DNA of 64,000 nt from an alpha proteobacterium SCGC AAA028-C07. GTDB taxonomy: Bacteria; Pseudomonadota; Alphaproteobacteria; Pelagibacterales; Pelagibacteraceae. Shown piece by piece: positions 35,150-42,731 of the stretch (positions within the stretch are counted from its first letter, which is position 1; the number at the start of each line of letters is the position of its first letter). A program made the translations under genes and the position numbers. The notes beneath the pieces were generated by a model. That model searched no databases. It saw only the letters and a program-made list of their open reading frames with translations, and was not told the origin of the DNA. The stretch is taken from contig ATTB01000003.1 of assembly GCA_000419465.1 (NCBI GenBank), positions 1 through 64,000 of the forward strand. Reading direction: 5' to 3'.

Positions 35150-35350
35150 TTATTTTTTATGAAAATAAAACAAAGTCATTAAAACAACTATAGCAATAAA
35201 TTGAGCAACAACTCTTAACTGCATTAGTTTGTTACTTTTTCTTTTATCATCAATATTGCTTCCAAGAAAAAATGACTTTAATCCCCGGATAAGAATTACG
35301 GTAACAACGATCAATGCAACTATTGCAATAATTCTACTTAAATCTGACAT
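35150..35350 (-). CDS. HIG1-domain twin-transmembrane protein
   Basis: 66 residues with two membrane helices (about 6-28 and 47-63) joined by a basic loop ending in KSNKLMQLRVVAQFIAI, which matches the HIG1 (hypoxia-induced gene 1) family pattern with its LMxxRVxxQ core. Mitochondrial relatives sit with cytochrome c oxidase or respiratory supercomplexes; the bacterial role is not settled. Convergent with tlpA, two bases apart. Family call by motif; function inferred. Confidence 0.75.
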   Translation of the reverse strand: MSDLSRIIAIVALIVVTVILIRGLKSFFLGSNIDDKRKSNKLMQLRVVAQFIAIVVLMTLFYFHKK

Positions 35351-35400
35351 TGAGAAATAATTATCATAAAATGATTAAAATTATATAAAATAAAATACTA

Positions 35401-36066
35401 ATGAAATTAATCGAAGAAAATATATTTTTAAAGGCAACCTCTTTGCCGCAAACTTCCTCTAAGGCAAATTATTTAATAGTATTTTGTCATGGATATGGTG
35501 CTGATGGAAAAGATTTAATAAATATTGGAAATTATTGGCAAAGATTTTTGCCAGATTTTTATTTTACCTCACCTAATGCACCAAATATTTGTTCAGTAAA
35601 CCCTGGTGGATTTGAATGGTTTGATCTTATGAGTCATGACGTTAAAAAAATTAATTTAGAATTACAAAATTCAATATTAAAATTAACAGAGTTTATTGAT
35701 GCAAAACTCAAAGAATTAAATTTGGACTATTCAAAGTTATTCTTAGTAGGCTTTAGCCAAGGAACGATGATGTCTATACACTATGCGTTAACAATCTCTA
35801 ATAAGGTTGCAGGGGTAGTTGGTTATTCAGGAAAGATCTATGATCCCATCTTTTTAGAGCAAAATATTAAATCCAAACCTTCGATTTTTTTAATGCACGG
35901 AGATGATGATAATATTGTTCCGTTAGAAGAAATGATGGAGGCAAAAAATTTTTTATTACAAAATAAATTTAATTTAAAAACTAAAATTTTTAAAGGTTGT
36001 GGTCATTCTATTCCTGTAGAAGGATTAAGTTTAGGTCTAGAATTTATTAACATCAATAAAAAATAA
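35401..36066 (+). CDS. Carboxylesterase/phospholipase-family alpha/beta hydrolase
   Basis: Serine hydrolase of the PF02230 type. The oxyanion region is FCHGYGADGKDL near 28-39, the nucleophile Ser119 is in LVGFSQGTMM, and Asp and His are supplied by LMHGDDDNIVP and GCGHSIP. 221 residues, normal for this cytoplasmic family. No signal peptide. Substrate unknown; relatives hydrolyse short esters, lysophospholipids or acyl-thioesters. Confidence 0.85.
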   Translation: MKLIEENIFLKATSLPQTSSKANYLIVFCHGYGADGKDLINIGNYWQRFLPDFYFTSPNAPNICSVNPGGFEWFDLMSHDVKKINLELQNSILKLTEFIDAKLKELNLDYSKLFLVGFSQGTMMSIHYALTISNKVAGVVGYSGKIYDPIFLEQNIKSKPSIFLMHGDDDNIVPLEEMMEAKNFLLQNKFNLKTKIFKGCGHSIPVEGLSLGLEFININKK

Positions 36067-36110
36067 ATATTTTGATTATAAATAAAACTGATATATCAAT
36101 TATATATTAA

Positions 36111-36680
36111 ATGATTATTACAGAATCTAATTCAGTGCCGTTGGATAAATGTCCAGCTCTTGTATTGAATGCAGATTATAGACCTTTGAGTTATTACCCT
36201 TTGTCCTTGTGGTGTTGGCAAGATGCCGTTCGTGATGTTTTTTTAGATAGAGTGACGATAGTTTCAGAATATGATCGAGAAATTAGAAGTCCCTCTTTTT
36301 CTATGAGATTACCAAGCGTAATATCATTAAAGAAATACATAAAACCTTCGGAGTTTCCAAATTTTACAAGATTTAATGTTTTTTTAAGAGATAGATTTTC
36401 TTGTCAGTATTGTGGAGATCATAAAAATTTAACTTTTGATCATGTAATACCAAGATCTAGAGGGGGAATTACTTGCTGGGAGAATGTAGTATCTGCTTGT
36501 TGCACGTGTAACGTAAGAAAGGGTGGCAAACTCCCCCATGTTAGTGGAATGATTCCAAAAACAAAACCATCTCGACCAACGGTAGAAGAATTGCATGACA
36601 ATGGAAAATTTTTTCCACCAAATTTTTTACATCAGAGCTGGTTAGATTATTTATATTGGGATGTTAAGCTTGAAAGCTAA
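36111..36680 (+). CDS. HNH-family endonuclease, housekeeping type
   Basis: 189 residues. The HNH module is complete: Cys98/Cys101 (SCQYCG), DHVIPRSRGG with Asp110-His111, Asn125 in CWENVVSAC, and Cys130/131/133. The N-terminal part (KCPALVLNADYRPLSYYPLS quoted in part: LNADYRPLSYYPLS) is shared with an HNH family found as a single copy in most alphaproteobacteria and cyanobacteria, outside defence islands. Biological role unknown. Its stop shares CTAA with the coq7 stop. Confidence 0.88.
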   Translation: MIITESNSVPLDKCPALVLNADYRPLSYYPLSLWCWQDAVRDVFLDRVTIVSEYDREIRSPSFSMRLPSVISLKKYIKPSEFPNFTRFNVFLRDRFSCQYCGDHKNLTFDHVIPRSRGGITCWENVVSACCTCNVRKGGKLPHVSGMIPKTKPSRPTVEELHDNGKFFPPNFLHQSWLDYLYWDVKLES

Positions 36681-37216
36681 TATTTTTTCGAAATAGCTAT
36701 AGCTAATTTAGAACTATTTTTTATTACGATATCTAAAATAGAATATAAGCCATCATTTTTAGCCCCTAAACTTTCAGCGGTATTTTTATGTTCAAGTTCC
36801 TCTTCTCTGAATTTAATAAATTTTTCTTTTAATTCTTTTTCTTCTTTATAGTCTTTAGATAAAATATCTATCTGCTCTCCATAATGACCGCCAATAATCT
36901 CTTCAACAGCAGAGGTGCATAAAGCTGTAGCTTTTTTCCCAAGCAATGCCGTACCAAAACCAAGAGCTGTGCCGAGAACATCCCATAAGGGAAGCAAAAC
37001 TGTGGGCCTAACTTTTCTTTCAATAATTTGGTTTTCAAAAAATTCTAAATGTTCTAATTCGTGATCACGCATATCCTTAATAGTATTTTGCAATTCTGGG
37101 TCTTTATTAAAAAGTTGAAGAGCCTTTAATTGTCCCTCATATATTTTTATAGCACCACGTTCACCCGCGTGGTTGACTCTGATCATTTCAGCTATTTGCT
37201 CGTTTTTTTTGTCCAT
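36677..37216 (-). CDS. coq7: Demethoxyubiquinone hydroxylase Coq7
   Basis: Di-iron hydroxylase of late ubiquinone synthesis. The repeated four-helix pattern supplies ligands in NHAGERGAIKIYEGQ, DHELEHLEFFE, EEIIGGHYGEQ and REEELEHKNTAE. 179 residues, normal for the alphaproteobacterial form. It overlaps the dsbB 3' end by 25 bases; starting at the next Met (MIRVNHAGE, residue 11) would remove the overlap and also fits the family, so the exact start is uncertain. Confidence 0.94.
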   Translation of the reverse strand: MDKKNEQIAEMIRVNHAGERGAIKIYEGQLKALQLFNKDPELQNTIKDMRDHELEHLEFFENQIIERKVRPTVLLPLWDVLGTALGFGTALLGKKATALCTSAVEEIIGGHYGEQIDILSKDYKEEKELKEKFIKFREEELEHKNTAESLGAKNDGLYSILDIVIKNSSKLAIAISKKY

Positions 37217-37677
37217 GAGAATATTTTATAATATAAAACTGTAAGAATTAAAGACATAAGCATATTAATTGAAGCTAAAGATAAACCAAATAATTTAAAG
37301 TCCACTTCTTTACACGATGGGGCTAATTTACTTTGCAGTTCCTTTAAAAGAATATCTTTAGACATATTTTTACTAATTTCTGTTTTGCAGCTAGATAATT
37401 CATTAATCAATCCATATTCAATTCCTACGTGGTATCCAGCAAGAAAGAAACTTACTGTGGATGTCAAAGTTATTAAAATCATTAATTGGTTTTTCCAATT
37501 ATTCTTTAAAAAAAATAAAGCAGACAGTAATAAAATTAAATAATAGGGGTAGCGTTGATAAATACAAAGAGCGCAAGGTTGAACTTTTAAAATATGTTCA
37601 ATAATTAATGCTGAGGAAATAATAAAAAGATTGATTACAAAAATATATATAAAAAATTTATAAATTGTATTTTTCAA
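37192..37677 (-). CDS. dsbB: Disulfide bond formation protein DsbB
   Basis: Inner-membrane protein that reoxidises DsbA using quinone. Four membrane helices are visible. The first periplasmic loop has CALCIYQR (Cys35/Cys38), and the second pair is Cys97 and Cys122, with the shorter spacing and Ser-Cys-Lys context of bacterial DsbB. 161 residues, normal. The only possible start is a TTG that overlaps the stop of the preceding membrane-protein gene as TTGA; no ATG lies near. No dsbA in the window. Confidence 0.9.
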   Translation of the reverse strand: MKNTIYKFFIYIFVINLFIISSALIIEHILKVQPCALCIYQRYPYYLILLLSALFFLKNNWKNQLMILITLTSTVSFFLAGYHVGIEYGLINELSSCKTEISKNMSKDILLKELQSKLAPSCKEVDFKLFGLSLASINMLMSLILTVLYYKIFSWTKKTSK

Positions 37678-38294
37678 GCAATAAAATATTGTGGAAATTT
37701 AACATAAAACAAATACATTCCTGCGATCACAATAGCAAAGCTTCCAACTACCCACATTACAAAAGTTGAAAACTTTTGATCAATTTGTTTTTGAATCTTA
37801 GCCCCATATTTTGAAAATAAATAAGTTAATAAGAAATATCTAGCTCCTCTCGTAAATAAAGCTGTAGCAGCAAATAAAGGAAAGCTAAAATGAACAAAAC
37901 CACTGGCAATTGCAAGTAAGTTAAATGGAAGAGGCGTAAATCCAGAGATAAATAATATGAAAGCAAAAGTTATCATTGTACTTTTTTTGTAAAAAATAGC
38001 TAAGAATTTTTTTGGATCGTCTACACCAGAAAGTTCAAATATGTGTACACCCAATCTATGAAACATAAAACTTCCTATAGCGTAGGCAACAAGAGCTCCT
38101 GCAAATGCAGCTATAGTTGCAATCGTGAAAGTTTCAAACCATCTCTTTGGTTTAGAAATTGACATTGGAATCACAATTGCATCTGAAGGAAAAGGAAAGA
38201 ATATATTCTCAAAAAAGCACCAAACAGCCAGGACATACTTTGCTAATTTGTGTCCCGCTAGCTTTATAAGTTTGTTTAATAAATTTTTTAACAT
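37674..38294 (-). CDS. YqaA-type SNARE-associated/VTT membrane protein (copy 1)
   Basis: 206 residues, with a VTT (formerly SNARE-associated) domain. Seen: FFENIFFPFPSDAIVIPMSI at 27-46 (re-entrant loop type motif), GALVAYAIGSFMFHRLG and ISGFTPLPFNLLAIASG, diagnostic of the DedA/YqaA family, plus a C-terminal membrane helix. Relatives act in lipid flipping or membrane proton-motive balance. Overlaps dsbB by four bases. A second copy lies at 38616-39197. Confidence 0.85.
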   Translation of the reverse strand: MLKNLLNKLIKLAGHKLAKYVLAVWCFFENIFFPFPSDAIVIPMSISKPKRWFETFTIATIAAFAGALVAYAIGSFMFHRLGVHIFELSGVDDPKKFLAIFYKKSTMITFAFILFISGFTPLPFNLLAIASGFVHFSFPLFAATALFTRGARYFLLTYLFSKYGAKIQKQIDQKFSTFVMWVVGSFAIVIAGMYLFYVKFPQYFIA

Positions 38295-38332
38295 TAACTT
38301 GTCATGTATATTTGAATTTATATAATTAAAAA

Positions 38333-38518
38333 ATGAAATTAAAATTTGATATTAAACAATTTGCAATATCTTTAGTGATTTCGCCAGTAGTTTTTTATTT
38401 GGTAATTGCTATCGCAAAGCTTTTTGGAGCATCCTATAGGATCAATCATGGAGAATCTTTTATTATCTGGTTGCTTCTTGCGATTTTAATAAAAATTAGT
38501 TTTATTAATAAGAAATAA
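38333..38518 (+). CDS. Hypothetical 61-residue membrane protein
   Basis: I do not recognise the family. The protein begins with a basic stretch (MKLKFDIKQ) and has two hydrophobic segments (about 10-32 and 43-58) separated by GASYRINHGES, ending in a basic tail INKK. It lies between two membrane-protein genes and the tRNA-Leu gene, in a slot that would otherwise be empty for about 230 bases. Coding is supported by composition and hydrophobic pattern only. Confidence 0.5.
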   Translation: MKLKFDIKQFAISLVISPVVFYLVIAIAKLFGASYRINHGESFIIWLLLAILIKISFINKK

Positions 38519-38528
38519 AATATCACTT

Positions 38529-38614
38529 GCGGAAGTGATGGAACGGTAGACATGATAGACTCAAAATCTATTGCTCGCAAGAGTGTGAGGGTTCAAATCC
38601 CTCCTTCCGCACCA
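38529..38614 (+). tRNA. tRNA-Leu(CAA)
   Basis: Acceptor arms GCGGAAG and CTTCCGC pair fully, followed by discriminator A and an encoded CCA. The anticodon stem ATAGA/TCTAT holds the loop CTCAAAA, giving anticodon CAA for UUG codons. A long variable arm (TGCTCGCAAGAGTG) marks a class II tRNA, and GGTTCAAATCC is the T loop. Eleven bases after the small membrane-protein gene. Confidence 0.97.
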
Positions 38615-38615
38615 A

Positions 38616-39197
38616 TTAAAAAAAATATTTTACTATAAAAAATATTATTAATAATAAGACCACACTTACTATCGACAAGATATTTAAATATTTTTCTATA
38701 AAGTTTTTTATACCTTCCCCATACTTCCATATTAAATAGCTTATTGCTAAAAACCGAATAGATCTTGATATGAAGCTACCAACAATAAATATCCAGAAAT
38801 TAAACTGAACAAAACCACTACCAATAGTTAACAGTTTGTAAGGAAGAGGAGTGAATGCATAAAAAAATACAATCCAAAACTCCATTTCTTTTGTAATTGA
38901 ATTTGTGAATGTAATAAAGGATTCTTGATATCCATATAAACTTATAACTTTTGCCCCAATAGCATCGTAAAAAAAATATCCCAAATAATATCCCAAGGCA
39001 CCACCAAGCACTGAAAATACAGTTACAAAAAAACCAATAGCCATTGCTCTGTGTCTTTTAACTAATTGGACGGGGATCATTAAAAAAACAATTGGAATTG
39101 GAAAAACGCTACTTTCAATAAAGCTTATAAAATATAAAAATTTTTCAGATTGTTTTTTAGAGCAGATGGATAAAATTTTATTATATAAAGATCTCAT
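38616..39197 (-). CDS. YqaA-type VTT membrane protein (copy 2)
   Basis: 193 residues with the same architecture as the copy at 37674-38294: SSVFPIPIVFLMIPVQLV near 29-46, GGALGYYLGYFFYDAIGA, FYAFTPLPYKLLTIGSGF, and a C-terminal membrane helix. The two copies have diverged well beyond a recent duplication. It ends one base after the tRNA-Leu CCA on the opposite strand. Likely integral inner-membrane protein of the DedA/YqaA superfamily; transported molecule unknown. Confidence 0.85.
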   Translation of the reverse strand: MRSLYNKILSICSKKQSEKFLYFISFIESSVFPIPIVFLMIPVQLVKRHRAMAIGFFVTVFSVLGGALGYYLGYFFYDAIGAKVISLYGYQESFITFTNSITKEMEFWIVFFYAFTPLPYKLLTIGSGFVQFNFWIFIVGSFISRSIRFLAISYLIWKYGEGIKNFIEKYLNILSIVSVVLLLIIFFIVKYFF

Positions 39198-39284
39198 TTA
39201 AAAAAGCTTATATATTTTATTTTATTATTAGCATCTTAAATAACTATTGTAGAATAAATAGATTAAAAAAGTAAAATAATAGTT

Positions 39285-41018
39285 ATGCAAGTTTCATCTT
39301 TTAATAGTTTAAATGAAATATTTTTTTTACAATGTGAAAAATATCAAAAAGAAGATCATTTATTCTTTAATAATTTAAATTTAAAAAAATTTCAGACATA
39401 CACTTGGCTTGATACTAGTCATAATGTTTTAAAACTTGCAAAATTTTTAAATGAAAAAAATATTACCAAGGGAGATAGAGTATTATTAGTTTCGGAGAAT
39501 AGACCGGAATGGTTAATTGCAGATCTTGCAATATTGTTAAATTCAGCAATTACCGTTCCAAATTACACAACATACACTGTAAATGATTTCGCATTTACAA
39601 TTAATGACTGCAAGCCTTCAGGATTAATTGTCTCAAGCACTCTGTTGTTAAAGAATATTTTATTAGCAGCAAAAAAAATAAATTATAATTTTAACTTTAT
39701 AATTCTTTTAAATCAAACAAACGACGTTGTTGCAGAAAGTGTTATTAATTTTTCTACTATTATAGAAAAAAAAATTGACATTGAAGAAACAAAAATTTTT
39801 TTTAAAAAGATAAGTAAAAGTTTAACAAGAAAAGATCCCGCTTGTATTATTTATACATCAGGCACACAAGGAACACCAAAGGGTGTCGTATTATCACATG
39901 GTGGCATATTAAAAAATTGCGAAGGTGCTTTAGAATTTTTATATTTTATTAAAGAACAACAAAATACTTTTCTTACTTGGTTGCCACTGTCTCATTCTTA
40001 CGAACATACAGTTCAATTTGTTCAGTTAAGCCTAGGTGCAAAAATATTCTACTCTGAAAGTTTAGATAAATTATTAACAAATTTAAAAATTGCAAAACCA
40101 ACTATTATGACTGCAGTGCCAAGATTTTACACAAATCTCGTTAATAAAATTAAAATTAATTTACAAAATCAGAGCAGTTTAAAAAAAATCATTTTTAATA
40201 AAACATTAGAACTCGGTGAAAAAAAAGCATTATTTAAAGAAATGAGTTTTTTTGAAAAATTTATTAATTTTATATTAGATATAATTGTTAGAAAAAAAAT
40301 TAAAAATCAATTTGGTGGAAAAATAAAAGCATTTATATCTGGAGGGGGACCGTTGGATTATAATGTTGGGATATTTTTAAATTCTTTAGGTTTGCCAACA
40401 TTGCAAGGTTATGGACTAACCGAGGCTTCGCCGGTTGTTAGCTGTAACTCAATTGATAAAATTAAAATAGAAACTGTTGGAAAAATTTTTAAAGATGTGG
40501 AAGTTAAAATAGCCAACGACGGAGAGATTTTAGTTAAAGGGGAGAATGTTATGCTTGGATATTGGAATAATAAAAATGAGACTGAAAAAATCTTAAGAGA
40601 TAATTGGTTATATACAGGGGACATAGGAGAAATTGACCAAGAAGGATATTTAAAAATCACTGATAGAAAAAAAGATATTATTGTGAATGCTGGCGGAGAC
40701 AACATTGCTCCAAGTAAAATAGAAAATTTATTAGCAAATTATCCAGAAATTATTCAAAGCTATATTTATGGAGATAAAAAGAATTATTTAGTCGCTTTAA
40801 TTGTCGTTGGAAAAGAGCTTGAAGATAGAAAAAATAAAATACAGTTTATTATTGATAAAGTTAATAATGATTTAAGCATTATTGAAAAAATTAAAAAATT
40901 TATAATTATTGACGATCCATTTACTATTGAGAATGAAATGTTGACTCCGACAATGAAAATACGGAGACATCAAGTAAAAAAAGCTTTTGGAGATCAATTT
41001 GAAAAGCTTTATTTTTAA
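39285..41018 (+). CDS. Long-chain acyl-CoA synthetase (AMP-forming)
   Basis: Adenylate-forming enzyme of 577 residues. Seen: P-loop YTSGTQGTPKG at 190-200, LPLSHSYEHTV, GYGLTEASPVVSCN, YTGDIGEIDQEGYLKITDRKKD (quoted in part: YTGDIGEID), and NAGGDNIAPSKIE near the C-terminus. The overall pattern is that of the FadD15/FAA-type long-chain synthetases, activating fatty acids for degradation or lipid synthesis. Stands alone, ending two bases before the convergent tRNA-Arg gene. Chain length preference unknown. Confidence 0.88.
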   Translation: MQVSSFNSLNEIFFLQCEKYQKEDHLFFNNLNLKKFQTYTWLDTSHNVLKLAKFLNEKNITKGDRVLLVSENRPEWLIADLAILLNSAITVPNYTTYTVNDFAFTINDCKPSGLIVSSTLLLKNILLAAKKINYNFNFIILLNQTNDVVAESVINFSTIIEKKIDIEETKIFFKKISKSLTRKDPACIIYTSGTQGTPKGVVLSHGGILKNCEGALEFLYFIKEQQNTFLTWLPLSHSYEHTVQFVQLSLGAKIFYSESLDKLLTNLKIAKPTIMTAVPRFYTNLVNKIKINLQNQSSLKKIIFNKTLELGEKKALFKEMSFFEKFINFILDIIVRKKIKNQFGGKIKAFISGGGPLDYNVGIFLNSLGLPTLQGYGLTEASPVVSCNSIDKIKIETVGKIFKDVEVKIANDGEILVKGENVMLGYWNNKNETEKILRDNWLYTGDIGEIDQEGYLKITDRKKDIIVNAGGDNIAPSKIENLLANYPEIIQSYIYGDKKNYLVALIVVGKELEDRKNKIQFIIDKVNNDLSIIEKIKKFIIIDDPFTIENEMLTPTMKIRRHQVKKAFGDQFEKLYF

Positions 41019-41020
41019 TT

Positions 41021-41097
41021 TGGTGCACTCGAGAAGATTCGAACTTCTGACACCAAGTTTAGGAAACTTGTACTCTATCCAGCTGAGCTACGAGTGC
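41021..41097 (-). tRNA. tRNA-Arg(CCT)
   Basis: Read on the minus strand, acceptor arms GCACTCG and CGAGTGC pair fully, with discriminator A and encoded CCA. The D arm contains AGCTCAGCTGGATAGAGT, the anticodon stem CAAGT/ACTTG holds loop TTCCTAA with anticodon CCT for AGG codons, and the T loop is GTTCGAATC. 77 bases, normal. Confidence 0.96.
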
Positions 41098-41166
41098 AAT
41101 TAAGTGAAATATAAATAATATTTATTCAAAAAAAAATATTAAAAAACTATTGTAAACCAATAAAAT

Positions 41167-41191
41167 TTGAATCAAAAAAAAATTGATTCAA
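41167..41191. repeat. Inverted repeat with A-run loop
   Basis: TTGAATCAA and TTGATTCAA form a perfect nine-base stem across a seven-A loop in the gap after tRNA-Arg. On the plus strand it is followed by a T-rich stretch, so it could end stray transcription from the acyl-CoA synthetase gene, or be an operator of the tRNA or the basic-peptide gene. No motif ties it to a regulator. Confidence 0.5.
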
Positions 41192-41220
41192 TTTTAAAAA
41201 TTTTGTCCGCAAATAACAAT

Positions 41221-41250
41221 TTGACTTAGTAAACGATATGTTTTTAAGTA
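41221..41250 (+). promoter_or_regulatory. Possible promoter of the basic-peptide gene
   Basis: TTGACT (41221-41226) is a good -35 match. The best -10 at 17-18 bases is only TTAAGT or TAAGTA, so the promoter is incomplete by consensus. Initiation would precede the palindrome at 41265-41285, placing that palindrome in the 5' leader. Confidence 0.35.
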
Positions 41251-41264
41251 TTTATAAATGCGAA

Positions 41265-41285
41265 TCACTTAAATTATTTAAGTGA
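41265..41285. repeat. Perfect 21-base palindrome in the leader of the basic-peptide gene
   Basis: Arms TCACTTAAAT and ATTTAAGTGA surround a central T, with no mismatch. It lies 25 bases before the ATG at 41310 and just upstream of the Shine-Dalgarno sequence. Perfect dyad symmetry of this length suits a dimeric repressor site; as RNA it could only form a hairpin with opened centre. Confidence 0.6.
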
Positions 41286-41296
41286 CAATTAACGTA

Positions 41297-41303
41297 AAGG
41301 GAG
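41297..41303 (+). promoter_or_regulatory. Strong Shine-Dalgarno sequence of the basic-peptide gene
   Basis: AAGGGAG ends six bases before the ATG at 41310. This is much stronger than the sites before most genes here and is the main argument that the tiny gene is really translated. Confidence 0.75.
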
Positions 41304-41309
41304 AAAAAA

Positions 41310-41405
41310 ATGGCTAAAAAAAGAAAAGCAGCTAAAAAAACTTCTAAGAAAAGAAAAGCTTCTAGAAGAAAACCAGCTAAGAAAGCAAAAAAAAGAAGAA
41401 GATAG
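41310..41405 (+). CDS. 31-residue Lys/Arg-rich basic peptide (histone-H1-tail-like)
   Basis: The protein starts MAKKRKAAKKTSKKRKAS and ends AKKAKKRRR; only Lys, Arg, Ala, Ser, Thr and one Pro follow the Met, with about two thirds basic residues. It resembles the tail of histone H1 or HU-tail-type peptides and probably binds nucleic acid or ribosomes, but the exact role is unknown. It is supported by a strong AAGGGAG site, a 21-base palindrome upstream and a strong terminator 19 bases downstream, so it is a complete single-gene unit. The opposite strand also has an open frame, but with no start signals. carD faces it across the terminator. Confidence 0.8.
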   Translation: MAKKRKAAKKTSKKRKASRRKPAKKAKKRRR

Positions 41406-41424
41406 TTTTTTGAGTTTTCAAGAA

Positions 41425-41460
41425 AAACGCTCTTCAAATTTTTTGAAGGGCGTTTTTTTT
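41425..41460 (+). terminator. Strong intrinsic terminator, bidirectional
   Basis: A 14-base-pair stem (AAACGCTCTTCAAA with TTTGAAGGGCGTTT, one G-U pair) closes a TTT loop and is followed by eight Ts. On the minus strand it is followed by a shorter T-run, so it can also end carD transcription, whose stop codon lies at its edge. It is the clearest terminator in the window. Confidence 0.9.
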
Positions 41461-42277
41461 ATATAGGTTCTGCAGTTACGGCCTCTTTTTTACCAAGCGC
41501 TTTATCCAATTTCTTTTTAGCATCCTCGTTAGTAAGCTGCATTCCAATCGCCACCTCTCCTAATAAACGGTCATAAGCTTTTTCAAATAATTGTCTTTCA
41601 CTGTAAGATTGATCAACTGGAATTTCACTATTTTTATTTAAATCTCTTACCACCTCTGCAATTTGATAAATTTCACCAGAGTTAATTTTTTGATCATATT
41701 CTTGAGCTCTTCTGCTCCACATGGTTCTTCTAATTTTTGGTTTTCCTTTTAAGATAGAGACTGCTTTATTAATTTGGTTTACGCTTGATATAGGTCTCAA
41801 GTTTCCCTGTTGGTTAACAGGGATTGTTAAAATTAATTTATCTTTAGTTACCTGAATTTTATAATAAGTCATTTCAATGTCAGCAATCACGCTGCTTTCA
41901 ATAGCAACGATTTGACCTACGCCATGTTTTGGATAAATAACGTGATCTTTAACTTTATAAATTTTTTTATCAGATTCTTGTTTTGTAACTTTTGTAATTA
42001 TAATTTCAGCGGCAGCATTTTGAGATGCCGTTAGAGGTTTTTGTTCCGATGTAGATTGTTGTGCAATTTTTTTTGTTTCAGGATTTTTAGGTCTGCCACG
42101 TTTTCCTTTTGGCTTAATCTCTACCGGAGGTTTTTCTTTTTTTTGAATTTCTTTTTTAGAAACTTCTTTTTTTAATGGTTTTTTCTCTAATTTAATTTTT
42201 TTATTTTTTTTAATATTTGATTCTTTTTTCTTATCTTGTGATTTTTTATTCTTCATGATTTTTTTAAGAAATTCCAT
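41459..42277 (-). CDS. carD: CarD-family transcription regulator with AT-hook-like N-terminal tail
   Basis: CarD/CdnL proteins bind RNA polymerase beta through a CarD_TRCF RNAP-interaction domain and stabilise open complexes. That domain is at about 106-170 (YKVKDHVIYPKHGVGQIVAI), followed by a helical C-terminal part with RRTMWSRRAQEYDQKI. Unusually, the first 100 residues are a lysine-rich, disordered-looking tail holding KGKRGRPKNPE, with the AT-hook core KRGRPK at 59-64. 272 residues against about 170 in typical alphaproteobacteria. The alternative start at Met8 (42256) would not change this. It should bind promoters of growth-linked genes. Confidence 0.9.
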   Translation of the reverse strand: MEFLKKIMKNKKSQDKKKESNIKKNKKIKLEKKPLKKEVSKKEIQKKEKPPVEIKPKGKRGRPKNPETKKIAQQSTSEQKPLTASQNAAAEIIITKVTKQESDKKIYKVKDHVIYPKHGVGQIVAIESSVIADIEMTYYKIQVTKDKLILTIPVNQQGNLRPISSVNQINKAVSILKGKPKIRRTMWSRRAQEYDQKINSGEIYQIAEVVRDLNKNSEIPVDQSYSERQLFEKAYDRLLGEVAIGMQLTNEDAKKKLDKALGKKEAVTAEPI

Positions 42278-42321
42278 GGCGCTTAATATAGCATCCGATT
42301 AGTTAATACAAGCTTACAAGA

Positions 42322-42663
42322 TTATTTATTACCTGCACCAGGTTTGTCACTAAAGTATTTTTCTAGCTTGTTAGGTATATTTTTAAATTTATCTGCATCA
42401 GGAAGTGGATCTTTTTTTTTATTAATATTAGGCCATTTTGCAGACATCTCTTTGTTTAGCACTACTAACTTCTCAGTATTTTTATTTGTGTCAGGTTCGA
42501 TAGCGTTGATAGGACACTCTGGTTCGCAAACACCACAATCAATGCATTCATCTGGATTAATAACTAACATATTCTCACCCTCATAAAAACAATCTACAGG
42601 ACAAACTTCAACACAATCAGTTAGTTTGCATTTAATACAATTGTCATTCACTACGTAAGTCAT
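42322..42663 (-). CDS. fdxA: 7Fe ferredoxin FdxA
   Basis: Small electron carrier with one 3Fe-4S and one 4Fe-4S cluster. The Cys ligands are seen in [21 protein letters not shown] (quoted in part: CVEVCPVDC; Cys9, 17, 21, 25) and [12 protein letters not shown] (Cys40, 43, 46, 50). 113 residues with the usual C-terminal extension. It sits between the helicase and carD as in other alphaproteobacteria. Confidence 0.97.
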   Translation of the reverse strand: MTYVVNDNCIKCKLTDCVEVCPVDCFYEGENMLVINPDECIDCGVCEPECPINAIEPDTNKNTEKLVVLNKEMSAKWPNINKKKDPLPDADKFKNIPNKLEKYFSDKPGAGNK

Positions 42664-42731
42664 CTATGATTTTATAAGAATTAATTGTTGTTAATAATAT
42701 TATTATTATCTTTAAAAATACAGAGCATTAT

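Noticed and set aside
36111-36680. HNH nuclease as a restriction or homing enzyme
   Set aside because: It is a conserved single gene in this genome group, with no methyltransferase, intron or target-site sign nearby.
41252-41437. A 61-codon open frame on the minus strand across the basic-peptide gene, with a hydrophobic product
   Set aside because: It is the reverse complement of the Lys/Arg codons and reads as Phe/Leu repeats; it has no ribosome site, and it spans the plus-strand Shine-Dalgarno sequence and part of the terminator.
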